A DNA stretch of 64,000 nucleotides from Isoetes taiwanensis (GCA_021234155.1 JAJEKV010000018.1:17797213-17861212); one strand, 5' to 3'; counted from the first letter of the stretch, positions 45,741-56,620 are shown. Numbers and translations are program-made. Notes: generated by a model not told the origin, from the letters alone.

Positions 45741-46580
45741 TAAAATATCAAGTTTATTTTAAATTTTGGTTTTAGTTCATTCAAGTCAGTTTGCGATTTT
45801 GATGCAAATTTGGTTTCATTGTATACATGCCTCAAGATGGGCGCTTATTTATGCTCAAGCATTGTAGTCCAGGATTTGGGGACCAGAACAAAATGTTATC
45901 TCTATGCACAAAATGGGTGGAGTTCTGCAAACCGGCTATGGGCGAACGAGTTCCATGGGTTCGCATTTATTGCCTTTCTGTAAGCCGTCTGTCTTAATTG
46001 CAAGCCTTGGGCAAAGTTAACAGCATTTGAAATTGTTGATTCTGGATAGGATGTTTTGGAAGGGCATATTGTCATTACTACTTTATCACTTATAGCACAT
46101 CAAGGTGAAGATTGACTGCCAAAGGCTCAATAATTATGCAGGTACATTACCATATCCACTTTATTATGGAGATAATAGTTCCATCGCGCCTTTTCAATTG
46201 TCATTGCAGCCCGTTCCCTGTTGACATCTTAACAGGTTATCGTAGGTGCGGTCTGGGCTTTGAGCTTTGCAAGTCGAAGCATTTGGTTCTTACTGTTGAA
46301 ATCCAACCACATTTGATTCACGGTATCCCGTAGTTTTTATACAATTGTTCTATTGAATTTCTTAAGATTTTTAAATATTATCACTTTTATTTGTGTTGCT
46401 AAGCATTATCCAATATATCCGGTAGGTATCAAAATGAATAAATCTACCAGTTCGGCTCGCAGAAATATCCGAGTTGAAATTTGTGTCGGATCTGTGCTTC
46501 TAGGCAGAGAAATTGCTGCAGTTAGGGCCCAAAATTATCATCCCAGACAAACCCCTCTCTGGCTGCTTGTGCATAGTTCC
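45741..46580. other. Possible further exon scraps
   Basis: GT and AG edges occur, and short open pieces such as VIVGAVWALSFASRSI (about 46230) may be exons, but no family is recognised. Confidence 0.3.
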
Positions 46581-46655
46581 GTGCAATAGTTCTACCCGGC
46601 TTCGGGCAATAGTTCTACCCTCTCTGCTGCTTCCAGGCAATAGTTCTACCCAGCT
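46581..46655. repeat. Three copies of GCAATAGTTCTACCC
   Basis: The phrase ggcaatagttctaccc occurs at about 46582, 46604 and 46636 with cttcggg/cttccag linkers. A small local repeat. Confidence 0.85.
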
Positions 46656-47678
46656 TTTTCTTTCTTTTTGCAAACAGTGAACATGATTCAGAAGCTATAA
46701 TCTGTAAGGGAACAAGCCTTTTGATGAATATAATTCGGATACAAATTTTGGTTTCTTCATGGTGGAGATTTTATGCAAACTTTTTGTTTGAAATAATTGG
46801 CACTGGAAGGATTTGGCTATGGCTATGGTTGGGCATGAGCAGATTGGCTTCAATTCCTTTCAATAGAAGGGTCCTTCATTTACCAAGGCAGTGTTTTGGA
46901 TATGTAGCATCCTCCTTGGAATTTTGTTGTAGGCATTGTTTGAAAGCTCAAACAAATTGGAGCAAGAGCATCCGGAAGTTTAAACTAAAATGGATGCCTT
47001 ATGTATTAGTTGCTTGATTTGAAAAAATGCATGCATTTTTTGGGTGGTTCTTTGAATGAAAAGAAAAACAGTTAAACATTAAACTTTGGTATTAATTGTT
47101 TATTTGTGACATAGCATGCTCATTATGTTGGCTTCTCTAAACACTGGAAGGCTCTTGCTTTGCTACTTATTGGAATAAGTGTGAACCAACTCCATGCAAC
47201 ACTTATCGAACTACAATAATAGTTCCATCAGCATAGGGTGTTCTTGAAAGACAGTAGCAAGAAACTCCTTGGCTACATCAAGGAGTTTTGTGATTTGAGT
47301 TGTGATGTTGAGATGTCATGTTTATGGTTATAGCTTCTTTTAGCATAATCTATAGGTCTTGATATTAACCGCATTGCTCGTGAGTAAACAAAAATATTAT
47401 GTGAAAATTGAAGAATGTATCATTGTTTACATCTTAGTGATACGTACGTTAAAACATTTTAAGGTGGCCACATTCAGGCCGTTTAATTTTAAGATTTGAT
47501 CTCATCCATTGAATAAAAGTCATTGAAATAAATGGGGAAATTAAATGCCGACATGTTCGATGTCTCTGCAATCAGATTTCTCAAGTTATCTAATGCCGAA
47601 TTTGCGCCTTCGGCATCCCGTCTGCTTCAAGGCCATCTAGGTCCGCTAACATATAATGAAGATTGTGTAACATTTGTC
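46656..47678. other. Unassigned interval
   Basis: An open frame at 46721-47017 (98 residues, basic C-terminus IRKFKLKWMPYVLVA) has no recognised domain and I do not call it a gene. The rest is AT-rich. Confidence 0.35.
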
Positions 47679-47785
47679 TCCAACATATTTCCAACATTTT
47701 TGCCCAACATATGTCCAATATATGCCCAACCACTTTCCAACATATATTTGAGATATGCCCAACATATATTAAAGACTTGCAAATG
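47679..47785. repeat. CCAACATATNT minisatellite
   Basis: About eight imperfect units of tccaacatatt/gcccaacatatg in roughly 100 bp. The open frames across it encode repeated NI(C/F)P words and are artefacts. Confidence 0.8.
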
Positions 47786-48139
47786 GTCGTTTTGCATTTG
47801 CCAAATGCAGTATTCTGTCACAGACAATTCTATCACAGACAATTCTATGTGGAACTATTGAGAGTTGAAGGAATTTAAGGCATAAAGGTACTTATTCCAT
47901 CGAAGGATGGAGACGCTTCCATAGATGTTGGCACATCAAAATATACAGTAAATATTGTCTACATATTGTCTACAGGGAAATCCTCTAAGAGTGAGTCTAA
48001 TACATAGAACATCTATTTCTTTTTTCTTTTTGTTCTCATTTATTAGATGGCAAATAACACTATGCCCGGCGAATTGGCATTTTAGTGGCCAGAGAGAGAT
48101 CTCACCTGTGTTGAAATATGCAATGGAGTGGATTTAGAG

Positions 48140-48642
48140 TCTACAAATTATGAAAATCTCATGAAAATCTTTGAGAATTTCAGAAAATTCAGAATCTTCA
48201 TAAAATCTTTGAGAATATAGGGGAATCTTTACAAAATTTGAATGAATCCTTGAAATTTTGAATGAATTTACATAGAATCTTGGGGAATCTAGAGGCATGT
48301 TGGGATAATTCTCGAAAAATTTAGGGAAATCTTTATAGAATCTTAAGAATCTAGGGGAATCTTTGTGCAATCTTAGGAAATCTTGGAGAAAATCCAAGAG
48401 GATCTAGGAGAATATTTGACACTAGGTGTGCTTGCAGGGGAATCTTCATAGAATCTAATGGAATCTAGGAGAATCTACCTAGCATCTTGGGCAATCTAGA
48501 GGAATCTTGAGATAATTTTTGGAAATTTAAGGGAATCTCAAGAGAATCTTTAATAGATTCTGGGGAAACCTATGTACCTACATCCGACTTCGTACACTCC
48601 TTATAGTACAAATACTTGTATATATATATATATATATATATA
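48140..48642 (-). repeat. AGATTCC-family arm in reverse orientation
   Basis: GAATCTT-type words (the reverse complement of AGATTC) run to about 48565, then cgtacactccttatagtaca and aatacttgtatatata, matching the left arm of the 37.86-kb fold-back. An (AT)n run ends at 48642. No opposite arm follows. Confidence 0.8.
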
Positions 48643-49064
48643 TTCATCTCTTTACAAGGAACATCTTCATTCCCTTACAATAAATCACAATGCCAACTCC
48701 ATAAGGGAACAAACAAACTGTGAGACAAAGTGACAAATTGTTTGAAAGTTGCTCATATGATGAAAAGTGTTATTTCTTGGGGGTACTGAAGCAGAATCAA
48801 CTTTTCCATCCTATACAACAAACCTTCACTTTTGCGCATATTATAATCCTTTACCTAATTGTATATTTGATGTTGCTTATATGCGTAATGGTTCTCAACT
48901 TAAGATTGCCAAAAAAGACATTATATTATATGAACAAATATATACATCTCTCTTCCCATTTAGTATCTGCTATATGGGCTAGGGGTATGTGCAAAGCAGT
49001 CAATGGTTGGATAATACTTACCTTTGTCCCCAATAATACAATGTAATGTATCTAAATATATAAC
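48643..49064. other. Unassigned interval
   Basis: Open frames at 48720-49046 and 48767-48982 show no recognised domain. The kinase remnant begins at the right on the other strand. Confidence 0.35.
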
Positions 49065-50326
49065 TCATTGGGGCCTCGACTTTGGTGTATCTGAAGTGCA
49101 CTGCATTGCAAGCTCAAGAGTCTGAAACATTGGACCATGGCAGGATACTTCTTCAACCAATGCTTCATCTACAATATTTATAACTTGATCAGGCAAAAAG
49201 CGTCGAACCCAATTGGGCATACTCATGTCATCCCCAACCACTTTGTCTATTGGCCTCTTTCCAGTAACAAGTTCTAAGAGGACAATGCCATAGCTGTAGA
49301 TGTCGCCCTCGATGGTGGGAGTTGTGGAGTAGGCATATTCTGCATATTCATGTGAAGGCAAGAGGTCAAATGAATAAATCTTCATAATTAAGGTACATGA
49401 CATTATAGAACAATGTAGAATACAAAGAAAATAGAATCTGAATCTTGGTGTCAGACTGCAAGAGTAGATAGTAATAACAATGTAGATTGATAGTAGGTCT
49501 TGATAATAGTAGGTCTTAATGTACCACTACAATGTACAATGCAGAGGAAAGAGAACAAGCAGAAAAGAAGAATAGCTGAAGTAACAACTAGAAGAAGGAA
49601 ATAGAGAATACAAACAAAGAAAGAAATGTGCATACCAGGAGCCAAGTAGCCAAGTGATCCACCAAGATTGGAGGAAAAGACATCTTCCTTTGGATTGCTG
49701 CTGCGGGCAATTCCAAAATCTGCAATATGAGCTAGCATCTCTGAATCTAGAAGAACGTTGCTAGGTTTTAGATCACAATGCACAATAGAGACTGCACCAT
49801 AGTTGTGCAAATAATCCAAACCATTGGCAACATCCAATGCTATACTTAATCTAGCAGCCCAGTCTAACTTGCATGGCTGCATCTTCTGTAGCTGATATTC
49901 AAGGCTGCCATTTGGCATGAAGTCCAAGATTATGGCCATGTTCTCGGTGTTGCCACAATACCCCAAGATCTTGACCAGGTTTCTATGCTTGATCTTAAAT
50001 AATATTCTAAGTTCTCACTCGAATGTCTTGCGAGCACTCATGCGGGAATTGAGTTTCTCTACTGCAACAACCCTACCATCTGGCATCTCTCTTTTGTAAA
50101 CTGTACTAAATCCCCCGGTGCCTACAATATTGCTAATGCTGAAGTCATTGGTGGCCTGAGATAGCTCGCGCATAGTGATCTTTGTGCGGTCCACAAATAA
50201 ATCCCCATCTGAGGAGTCTGTAGTAACATGCTCTGAAGACTTAAACACATGATAAAGTATCAAAGTAGCTAAACAGAAGAAGAGACATGCTGCAATATGA
50301 AACCAGAATGCTACAACGTGCAGCAT
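49065..50326 (-). pseudogene. LRR receptor-like kinase, kinase domain with conserved intron and nonsense codon
   Basis: Minus strand. It starts with a transmembrane segment (FHIAACLFFCLATLILYHVF, about 50280), a juxtamembrane stretch and TMRELSQATNDFS. Kinase motifs in order are VGTGGFSTVYK, VAVEKL, KIKHRNLVKILGYC, HCDLKPSNVLL, DFGIAR, GYLAPE and GDIYSYGIVLLELVTGKRP, then CTSDTPKSRP and a stop. HCD instead of HRD marks a non-RD kinase, typical of immune-type LRR classes. Two defects stand out: an in-frame TGA at 50015-50017 after KTFE (CGA to TGA would explain it), and Glu at 50057-50059 where the VAVK lysine is expected. The frame ends at RPQ-TGA (49065), removing the last part of subdomain XI. 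An intron splits the APE codon (see 49340-49635). No LRRs are seen upstream, so the ectodomain is missing or moved. Confidence 0.82.
49340..49635 (-). other. Intron in the APE codon of the receptor kinase
   Basis: On the minus strand the exon ends GCTCCTG at 49636 and the intron starts GTATGC. It ends ATGCAG at 49340 and the next exon starts AATATGCC, restoring GCT CCT GAA TAT GCC (APEYA). LRR kinases of subfamilies XI/XII commonly have an intron here. Splice sites are intact although the gene is dead. Confidence 0.85.
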
Positions 50327-50855
50327 TGCAGCTACAGAACAGTAGGGTACACGAAAGAAAGCAGAAAGCTTTTTTTACAGAAAGCATGAAGCAGATTTTA
50401 CAGAGAGGCCCTATACAAAACAAAAGACAATTACCTGCTTCTGACTCGTTCTTTGATTCGTTTTTGCCAGGTCTATGCCTTTGCTCCAAAAAGTGAAAAA
50501 CCTGCAGAAATACAAGTAGATTATTAGGAATATCAATGCCTTGCATCTGTTGATTAATAGTCAACATGCAATATGCTCATCAGAAAAAGAATAGACAAAA
50601 GATTAATTATAACTTCTACAAGAGATCATTTGGGTGTATGAAACCAGAATGCTACAACATGCAGCATTGCAGCTACAAAATAGTAGAGTATACGGAAGAA
50701 AGCATGAAGCTTTTTTTTACAGAAAGCATGGAGCAGAGCTTACAGAGAGGCCCTACACAAAACAAAAGACAATTACCTACTCATTTTTTCCAGGTCTATG
50801 CCTTTGCTTCAAAAGCCAAAACCCTGCAAAAATATACCAGTAGATTATTAGTTGT
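50300..50855. repeat. Two-copy direct repeat upstream of the kinase, about 340 bp apart
   Basis: A phrase gaaaccagaatgctacaacr, tgcagcattgcagctacara to agattattag occurs at about 50297-50525 and 50640-50850. Sub-phrases ggtctatgcctttgctycaa and gagaggccctayacaaaaca are conserved in both. It includes sequence at the 5' edge of the kinase frame, so one copy overlaps the presumed transmembrane exon border. Confidence 0.8.
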
Positions 50856-51649
50856 TTGACTCTAGAGGATGCTTTGAGGAATGGACATCTTAATTATCCT
50901 TTAATTACACCTGGACATGTGCAAAGAGAAACATTAACATAAAATAACAGAAAATACAGAAGAAGCTCAAAGTGCAGAAGAACAAATGAAAAAAACACAC
51001 TGCCTCTGCAAACAAACTTGAAGATTACAGATAGATATCATTTTCTTACCTTCGCTGCAAAGGTATATTTATGCCATGATGCCAAAATCCGATACACAGT
51101 TTGATATGAAATAAGAATTCTAGTATTTGCCAGACTGATCTAGATTATGGGCACAAATCATCTTGCAAGAAACCAGAAATCCTCATGCCAGCCAGAAACC
51201 TAATTCACAAACTACCTCTGGAAATTTGCTTGCTTTAAAGCCTTCAGAATATGCTTACTTTGCATTTTCTGAAATGCTGATGAAGTGAAACTGATTGTTT
51301 GCTTGCTGCCACTATCATTTGCCATCGTTGTTGGCTTGCTGCAGCTTGCTTGCTTTCTTCCTTTTTCCACACGCCGAGAAACTGTCATAAGTGGAAAGAA
51401 AACTCGGATCGAATTGATAAACCAAATAAACCATAAACAAGGTTCTTGCCATGAATAACCCAGGGATCTTGGGTAAGTATCCTCGTCAAATGCGTTTCCA
51501 AAAAGGCAGTGCAGATGCCGGATTTGGGATTATAACTTATTTTTTCAGAAGCGAGATGCCATAACCTATATAACCTATAGCTCCCGAAGAAAATGCACGA
51601 CGGAAAATCTTCGAGAAGCGTGATGCCATAAGCAATGGCTCCCAAAAAA
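50856..51649. other. Unassigned interval
   Basis: No LRR coding (LxxLxLxxN patterns) was found where the kinase ectodomain should lie. Repeated aacttgcttgc/ttgcttgctg words are seen at about 51225-51350. Confidence 0.45.
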
Positions 51650-51895
51650 AAATGCATGATGAAAATGCCTTTCAAAAAACGGTTTTGAATTGGGCGCCCT
51701 ACGCAATAGGGATCTCAGCTATAGATCCGACTTTCACCTAGTCGCATCAACACCATCAACACGGCAACACGATCAACACAGAACCAAGATGAAAATGCCT
51801 TTTAAAAAGTATGACGAAAATGCCTTTCAGAAAGCGGTTATGGATGGGCGCCCTATCTTTCAGTGTTACAACACAATCGGACGGCCCAAAATGAA
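51650..51895. repeat. Direct repeat with GAAAATGCCTTTCA phrase
   Basis: gatgaaaatgcctttcaaaa then aaacggttttgaattgggcg (51656) is repeated as gacgaaaatgcctttcagaa then agcggttatggatgggcgcc (51817), with an extra partial copy at 51788. No gene is recognised. Confidence 0.7.
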
Positions 51896-52019
51896 AGTTA
51901 TGGGAAAAGAAATTGACGGCCGAGATGCTCTGCACAAACTACATTTTGCTTTTATTACTATATATAGATATATATTCAATATATATACGTTCACATATTT
52001 GTATATATAAAAAAAAAAA

Positions 52020-52068
52020 CGGTATAAATTTATACCGCAGGAAGTCTCGCGGTATAGATTTATACCGC
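52020..52068. repeat. Two phased GGTATAAATTTATACC palindromes
   Basis: Palindromes lie at 52020-52039 (ACGGTATAAATTTATACCGC) and 52049-52068 (GCGGTATAGATTTATACCGC), start to start 29 bp. The linker is AGGAAGTCT. They sit just before (AT)-rich sequence leading to copy B of the AGATTCC element. Confidence 0.88.
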
Positions 52069-52082
52069 AAGACTTCTCTTTT

Positions 52083-53718
52083 TTTCGGATATATATATGT
52101 AAATATATATATTATATATATTATATATTTATATAATATACATATATATATATATATACAAGTGGTTCTACTATGAGGGACTGCACAAATTCGACCGGAA
52201 GCCAATGCAAAGTCATTCAATGAAGATTCTATAAGCATTCCCCTAGATTCTTTATGATTCTATGAAGATTCCCCTAGATTCTCAAAGATTTTATGAAGAT
52301 TCCCTTAGATCTCCTATGTTCACAAAGATTCTTTTTAGATTCTCCTAGATTTCCAAAGATTATGCCAAGATTCCTCAAGATTCTATGTATAGTCTCCTAG
52401 ATTCTCCTAGATTCTCCTAGATTTTATGAAGATTCCTCTAAATTTCCTTATATTTCCCTAGATTCAGAGAAGTTCTCTTGATATTCTCATAGATTCCACA
52501 AGATTTCCCAAGATTCTCCAAGATTTTATGTAGTTCTATTGAATTCTCAAAGATTTGATGAAGATTCTCCTAGATTCCTTTAGATTATAGGAAAATTCTC
52601 CATGATTCTATCATGATTTCACTAGATTCTCAAAGCTTTTAGAAAGATTCCTTTAGATTCCCAAAGATTCTCTTAAGATTCCTCAAGATTCTCTAAGATT
52701 CTATGAAGATTCCCTTAGACTCTACATGATTCCATCAAGATTCCTCTAGATTTTTAAAGATTCTATGAAGATTCACTTGGATTCCCTTAATTTCTCAAAT
52801 ATTCTCTCTTGATTCCTATATATTTCCTTCAATTTTCCAAAGATTCTCTTGAGATTCCCTTTGCTTCCCAAAGATTCTCTTAAGATTCCCATAGATTCTA
52901 TAAAGATTCCTCTAAATTCTCCAAGATTGCATCAAGATTCCTCTAGATTCTCCACGTATTTATGAAGATTCCTTTAGATTCCCTCAGATTCCTATGGATT
53001 CCCTTTAGATTCCCTAAGATTCTCTTGGAATTCCTCTAGATTCTCTAAGATCTCTGATGATTCCCTGCATTCCTATAAATTACCATGAATTCGTGAAAAT
53101 TCTAAGATTCCAAAAAGATTCTTAGTGTTCGATCACGTTGGCTGCAACTGCGACGAAATAGTGCCAAAGCACCACTCATTGGAAAGCTCTCGACGAGAGG
53201 AATCCAATGGCGTGGGTCCCACCATGATCCGACCCCTCTACCGCAAGCTACGTGCCTTTGAAGGCGATTAAACAAAAGGAAGCTTCCTAGAAAGTCTAAT
53301 CATAAATGTTTTGCCACCTCATTATCTTTTTATTAATGAGGGTGCCACCTCACCTCCTTTAAATTAAAAAAATCAATTTAATATTAAAAAGTTAATGGCT
53401 AGGATTTATGCTCACTTTTTGATCCAACGGCTAAGATCTGCTACACCAAATCTACTTTAAGGGACCTTCCTTGCACCTTCCTTACAAAAAATCAAGGGCT
53501 AGGATTTATCCTCCCCTTTCGATCCAACGGTCCAGAGATGTGGTGCATGCCCCCATGCATGACCCATGCATGCCTCCATGCATGCCCATAAGGAATGGAT
53601 GGCCCTGATGCTGCCACCTCACTGGCCCCACTTTAAATGGACGGCATCCGGGCATGTAAGAATCAGACACATTATATACCAAAGTTTATGATATACCTTT
53701 ATATATATAACTGATATC
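52083..53718 (+). mobile_element. AGATTCC-family element, copy B
   Basis: An (AT)-rich lead-in, ACAAGTGGTTCTACTATGAG at 52159, the phrase gccaatgcaaagtcattcaa, the minisatellite arm to about 53110, then the full tail. The tail has tccaatggcgtgggtcccacc, cattggaaagctctcgac, two aggatttatnctc blocks, GCATGCCCCCATGCATGACC and ccataaggaatggatgg. It ends tttatgatatacctttatat then ataactgatat. It has one tail unit where copy A has two. Phased palindromes lie immediately on both sides. No ORF is recognised. Confidence 0.8.
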
Positions 53719-53720
53719 TT

Positions 53721-53830
53721 TGGTATAAATTTAGACCGAGAAAACTCTTGCGGTATAAATTTATACCGTGCGAACTCTCTAGCATACTATGTCCACATAT
53801 TACTATCTATTAAGGTATAAATTTATACCA
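53721..53830. repeat. Three GGTATAAATTTATACC palindromes
   Basis: Copies lie at 53721-53739 (one arm mutated), 53750-53769 (GCGGTATAAATTTATACCGT) and 53813-53830. The first two are again 29 bp apart, with linker gaaaactctt. They abut the right end of element copy B. Confidence 0.88.
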
Positions 53831-54354
53831 TCTTGAAATTTATTTGGAAGAAACTAAAGACTACAGAGAACAAATAAATTACAAAGTTTAAAAAAGTCCA
53901 GATTGGATACATACGTCGCCATCGCGGTATCGTAAGTCTATAGCAAATTTGGAGGAGCAAATAAGAGCAAGTGTATAAAGCAAAGCGCAAGCATCTTCGA
54001 CTTCACCTCGCGTGTGAGGCATACTTTAAGGTGACAATATTTGCTTCATTGAGGCAATATCAAAATGTGTTGCATTTTTTGCAATTTTGTTCATAATTTT
54101 GTAGTGAATTTATAAACTTTGAACTAAATACGTTTTTGGGCACTCTTAGCGCTTGCTGTTTTTTTTCAATGTCTATTTTGTTTTGTCCTTAAAAATATTA
54201 CTATTTCTCAAACCAAACTAGGGGGCCAAAAAATGGTACCAAACAATTTTGAATGGAAGCTGAGTTCAAATTCCCCTCCAAAAATGGTGCCTAAAATATT
54301 CAAATTGTCACACTTGTCACAAATATACCAAGAAAAGGGCATTTTTTAAGGGAA
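53831..54354. other. AT-rich interval without a visible gene
   Basis: Nothing recognised on either strand. Confidence 0.4.
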
Positions 54355-54425
54355 TTTTAGGGAATCTTTCAAAGATTCCTTTTGAAGTGCATTTGCAGCA
54401 AATAAGTGCGTTTCATTTTAAACTT
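54355..54425. repeat. Fold-back element, copy 2 (inverted relative to 23.77 kb)
   Basis: The text ccttttgaagtgcatttgca to aataagtgcgtttcatttta then aactttgtt is the reverse complement of the element at 23768-23850, including the AAACGCACTTATTT arm. Confidence 0.65.
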
Positions 54426-54879
54426 TGTTAATGATGTATTATCATCTAAGAGGCCTAACAGATCCGAAAATGGGCTTTTGGCAGAGGTACAATAAATGAA
54501 TCTGCAGCTATTCTTCCAGAATTTGCCTGTGCTCTGTTGGTCATTGTAACGGACTTTCCTGAATGTTATTGAAAATGCTAACAAGGCAACAGTGCCCCAG
54601 GTTCACATTTAAAATCATTTTCCAAGCGCTGGCCTTGAATGAAACTTCATTTTTTGCATACTAGAGGTGGAGTTTGATATTGAGTTTTGACTTAATATGA
54701 ATCTTTGGCAGGTTAGAAAGAAAAAGAGAGAGTTGGCAACTTCAATAAATAAGGCCAAATCTATTGCGGATGAAGATAATAAATGATTTGGAAAAAACGT
54801 ACCGCATATTCACGTGCCTATGTTTGCTTTAGTTAGGGCCCGAAGGGCCCATATTGTTTTTTAATATAACAATCAACAC
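54426..54879. other. Interval with a possible exon scrap
   Basis: GGCAG at about 54711 is followed by VRKKKRELATSINKAKSIAD in the open frame, ending in a stop at about 54786. It could be a last exon of a coiled-coil protein; no family is recognised. Confidence 0.3.
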
Positions 54880-55215
54880 ACAACTACCATTAACATTATT
54901 AATACAAACCATTGCATTTAACACATTTAAATTAAAATTCCCCTTAAACCCCCTTTGGTTTGGGTGCATATTCACACGGGGGTTACGTAGGGCAGCGAGA
55001 GCCCCAAAAATATTTTTACAATACATGTACAAAATTAACACCATTAAGTACATTCTCTCAAACCTTATAGTATTTTGCAAACCTTAATATACAGTATACA
55101 AAAACTTGTACATGCATACCCCACAAACGAGGATCGCTACGTGCGGTCCAGATCTTGGAATAAAGGGCAAATATGCCCATCTGACAGCTCTCGTTGCCCG
55201 GAGTAATCCCCCGTC
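54880..55215. repeat. Dispersed-repeat fragment shared with 62.64-62.90 kb
   Basis: 55060-55210 (tatagtattttgcaaacctt, gcataccccacaaacgagga, agctctcgttgcccggagt) matches 62640-62790 in the same orientation. 54905-54985 matches 62790-62880 in the opposite orientation (aaaccccctttggtttgggt against its complement). So the two loci hold the same element with an internal inversion. Confidence 0.75.
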
Positions 55216-55441
55216 TGACAGCTTCTGTAAGACAGTAGGGAATTGAAATGCATTGCATGGTGGAGACTTTTCATTCTGAGTATTAAAGTGCACATGTGGT
55301 CTTTTTGGTGTCAGCGCTGTAGTAGCCTATGTGAAAGTGTTCGAAGCAGCTGACTAACCGTGGACCCCCACCATGACCTTTGACGTTAGTCTTGAGCCTG
55401 GCAGCAAAAAAGAAATAGTAAGTTTAACATAATAAGAAAAC
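55216..55441. other. Unassigned interval
   Basis: No gene recognised between the dispersed repeat and the palindrome array. Confidence 0.4.
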
Positions 55442-55576
55442 AATATGAATTTATACGGAAGGTGCTCTTACGGTATAAATTTATACCTCAGGGCTTCTGC
55501 GGTATAAATTTATACCGCAGGGCTTTTGCGGTATAACTTTATACCGCAGGGCTTTTGCGGTATAAATTTATACAGC
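55442..55576. repeat. Array of five 29-bp-phased palindromes
   Basis: Units start near 55441 (degenerate), 55470, 55499, 55528 and 55557. The best reads GCGGTATAAATTTATACCGC, a perfect 20-bp palindrome, and the linker is AGGGCTTTT or AGGGCTTCT. A one-arm remnant (AATTTATACAGCAGGG) is also present at the start of the second copy of the adjoining tandem duplication (about 56088-56104). This shows that the duplication breakpoint lies in the array. Confidence 0.92.
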
Positions 55577-55632
55577 AGGGTCTTGTTGAAATATGAAACG
55601 TAAGCGACTGTAAAGCTTACCAAATGCAGTTT

Positions 55633-55902
55633 TCAAATCCGGCGTTGCAGACTGCTCCTACAGGTTACCGACATTGTTTGCAGGTCGGAATGAAAGATTA
55701 TGACCCTCCAATTTGCGGACAAGATGACATCCTTCAAGCCATCCAAGAAGGCCCTTACTTGTACATGAGAGAAAGCTTCATCATCGAAAACGCTGTCTTT
55801 GATCTTAAACCCGTAAGGAATGTTGGCTATGCACAACGTGAAGTTTTGTTTGTCCACTAGGGTCCCCAGTTTAGTGCAGTCACCATGAATAACCTTGTAC
55901 AA
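55633..55902 (-). pseudogene. DNA methyltransferase-like fragment, copy 1 (frameshifted)
   Basis: The minus-strand frame encodes YKVIHGDCTKLGTL, then FTLCIANIPYGF, then DDEAFSHVQVRAFLDGLKD and WRVIIFHSDLQTMSV. NIPYGF preceded by a hydrophobic strand looks like motif IV of amino-methyltransferases ([D/N]PPY-type, here IPY), and xIHGDC is the usual element just before it. Compared with copy 2, a 5-base deletion shifts the frame after QTMSV so the C-terminus reads TCRSSLQRRI. No AdoMet motif I is found nearby. The same order is seen in the remnant at 14.3-17.5 kb (DITLFVLDSP). Family assignment rests on motif resemblance only. Confidence 0.48.
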
Positions 55903-56141
55903 GCAGTCCTGGCCATAGGTAGTAAATCAACCCACTGATAATTATGACAGTACTTGTTAGTTAACTGATTGATTTGAAAAGAATTATAAAAGGCACAACT
56001 ACCTAGCCTTGGTTAAAGTAGGATAAATTAATAACCTTACAACTCCGAATATGCCACTTTGCCTTAAAATAAAACCTAGCTAATGTTTAAATTTATACAG
56101 CAGGGTCTTGTTGAAATATGAAACGTAAGCGACTGTAAAGC

Positions 56142-56432
56142 TTACCAAATGCAGTTTTTAAATCCGGCGTTGCAGACTGCTCCTACAGGTTTGAGCACCG
56201 ACATTGTTTGCAGGTCGGAATGAAAGATTATGACCCTCCAATTTGCGGACAAGGTGACATCCTTCAAGCCATCTAAGAAGGCCCTTACTTGTACATGAGA
56301 GAAAGCTTCATCATCGAAAACGTTGTCTTTGACCTTAAACCCGTAAGGAATGTTGGCTATGCACAACGTGAAGTTTTGTTTGTCCACTAGGGTCCCCAGT
56401 TTAGTGCAGTCACCATGAATAACCTTGTACAA
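56142..56432 (-). pseudogene. DNA methyltransferase-like fragment, copy 2
   Basis: Same protein as copy 1 with a few substitutions (FKVKDNVFDDEAF), and it continues in frame as QTMSVLKPVGAVCNAGFKNC. It is the less damaged of the pair. The ATG at 56432 may not be a true start: the reading matches an internal part of a larger protein. The frame closes at 56142, next to GTAAGC on the minus strand at about 56140. No catalytic partner domain lies in the copy. It is tandem with copy 1, so the locus may once have been a longer array. Confidence 0.48.
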
Positions 56433-56620
56433 GCAGTCCTGGCCATAGGTAGTAAATCAACCCACTGATAATTATGACAGTACTCGTTAGTTAACTGATT
56501 GATTTGAAAAGAATTATAAAAGGCACAACTACCTAGCCTTGGTTAAAATAGGATAAATTAATAACCTTACAACTCCGAATATGCCACTTTGCCTTAAAAT
56601 AAAACCTAGATAATGTTTAA

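Larger units (their letters stand above)
55565..56620. repeat. Tandem duplication, units of about 525 and 530 bp
   Basis: 55565-56090 and 56091-56620 are near-identical. Copy 1 has ctacaggttaccgaca where copy 2 has ctacaggtttgagcaccgaca, a 5-base difference; the other changes are single bases. The duplicated segment holds the methyltransferase-like fragment on the minus strand. Confidence 0.92.

Noticed and set aside
55442-55576. CRISPR-like look of 20-bp repeats with short linkers
   Set aside because: Linkers are 9-11 nt and nearly identical within the array, the genome is a plant, and there are no cas genes. The repeats are palindromic units of a dispersed family.
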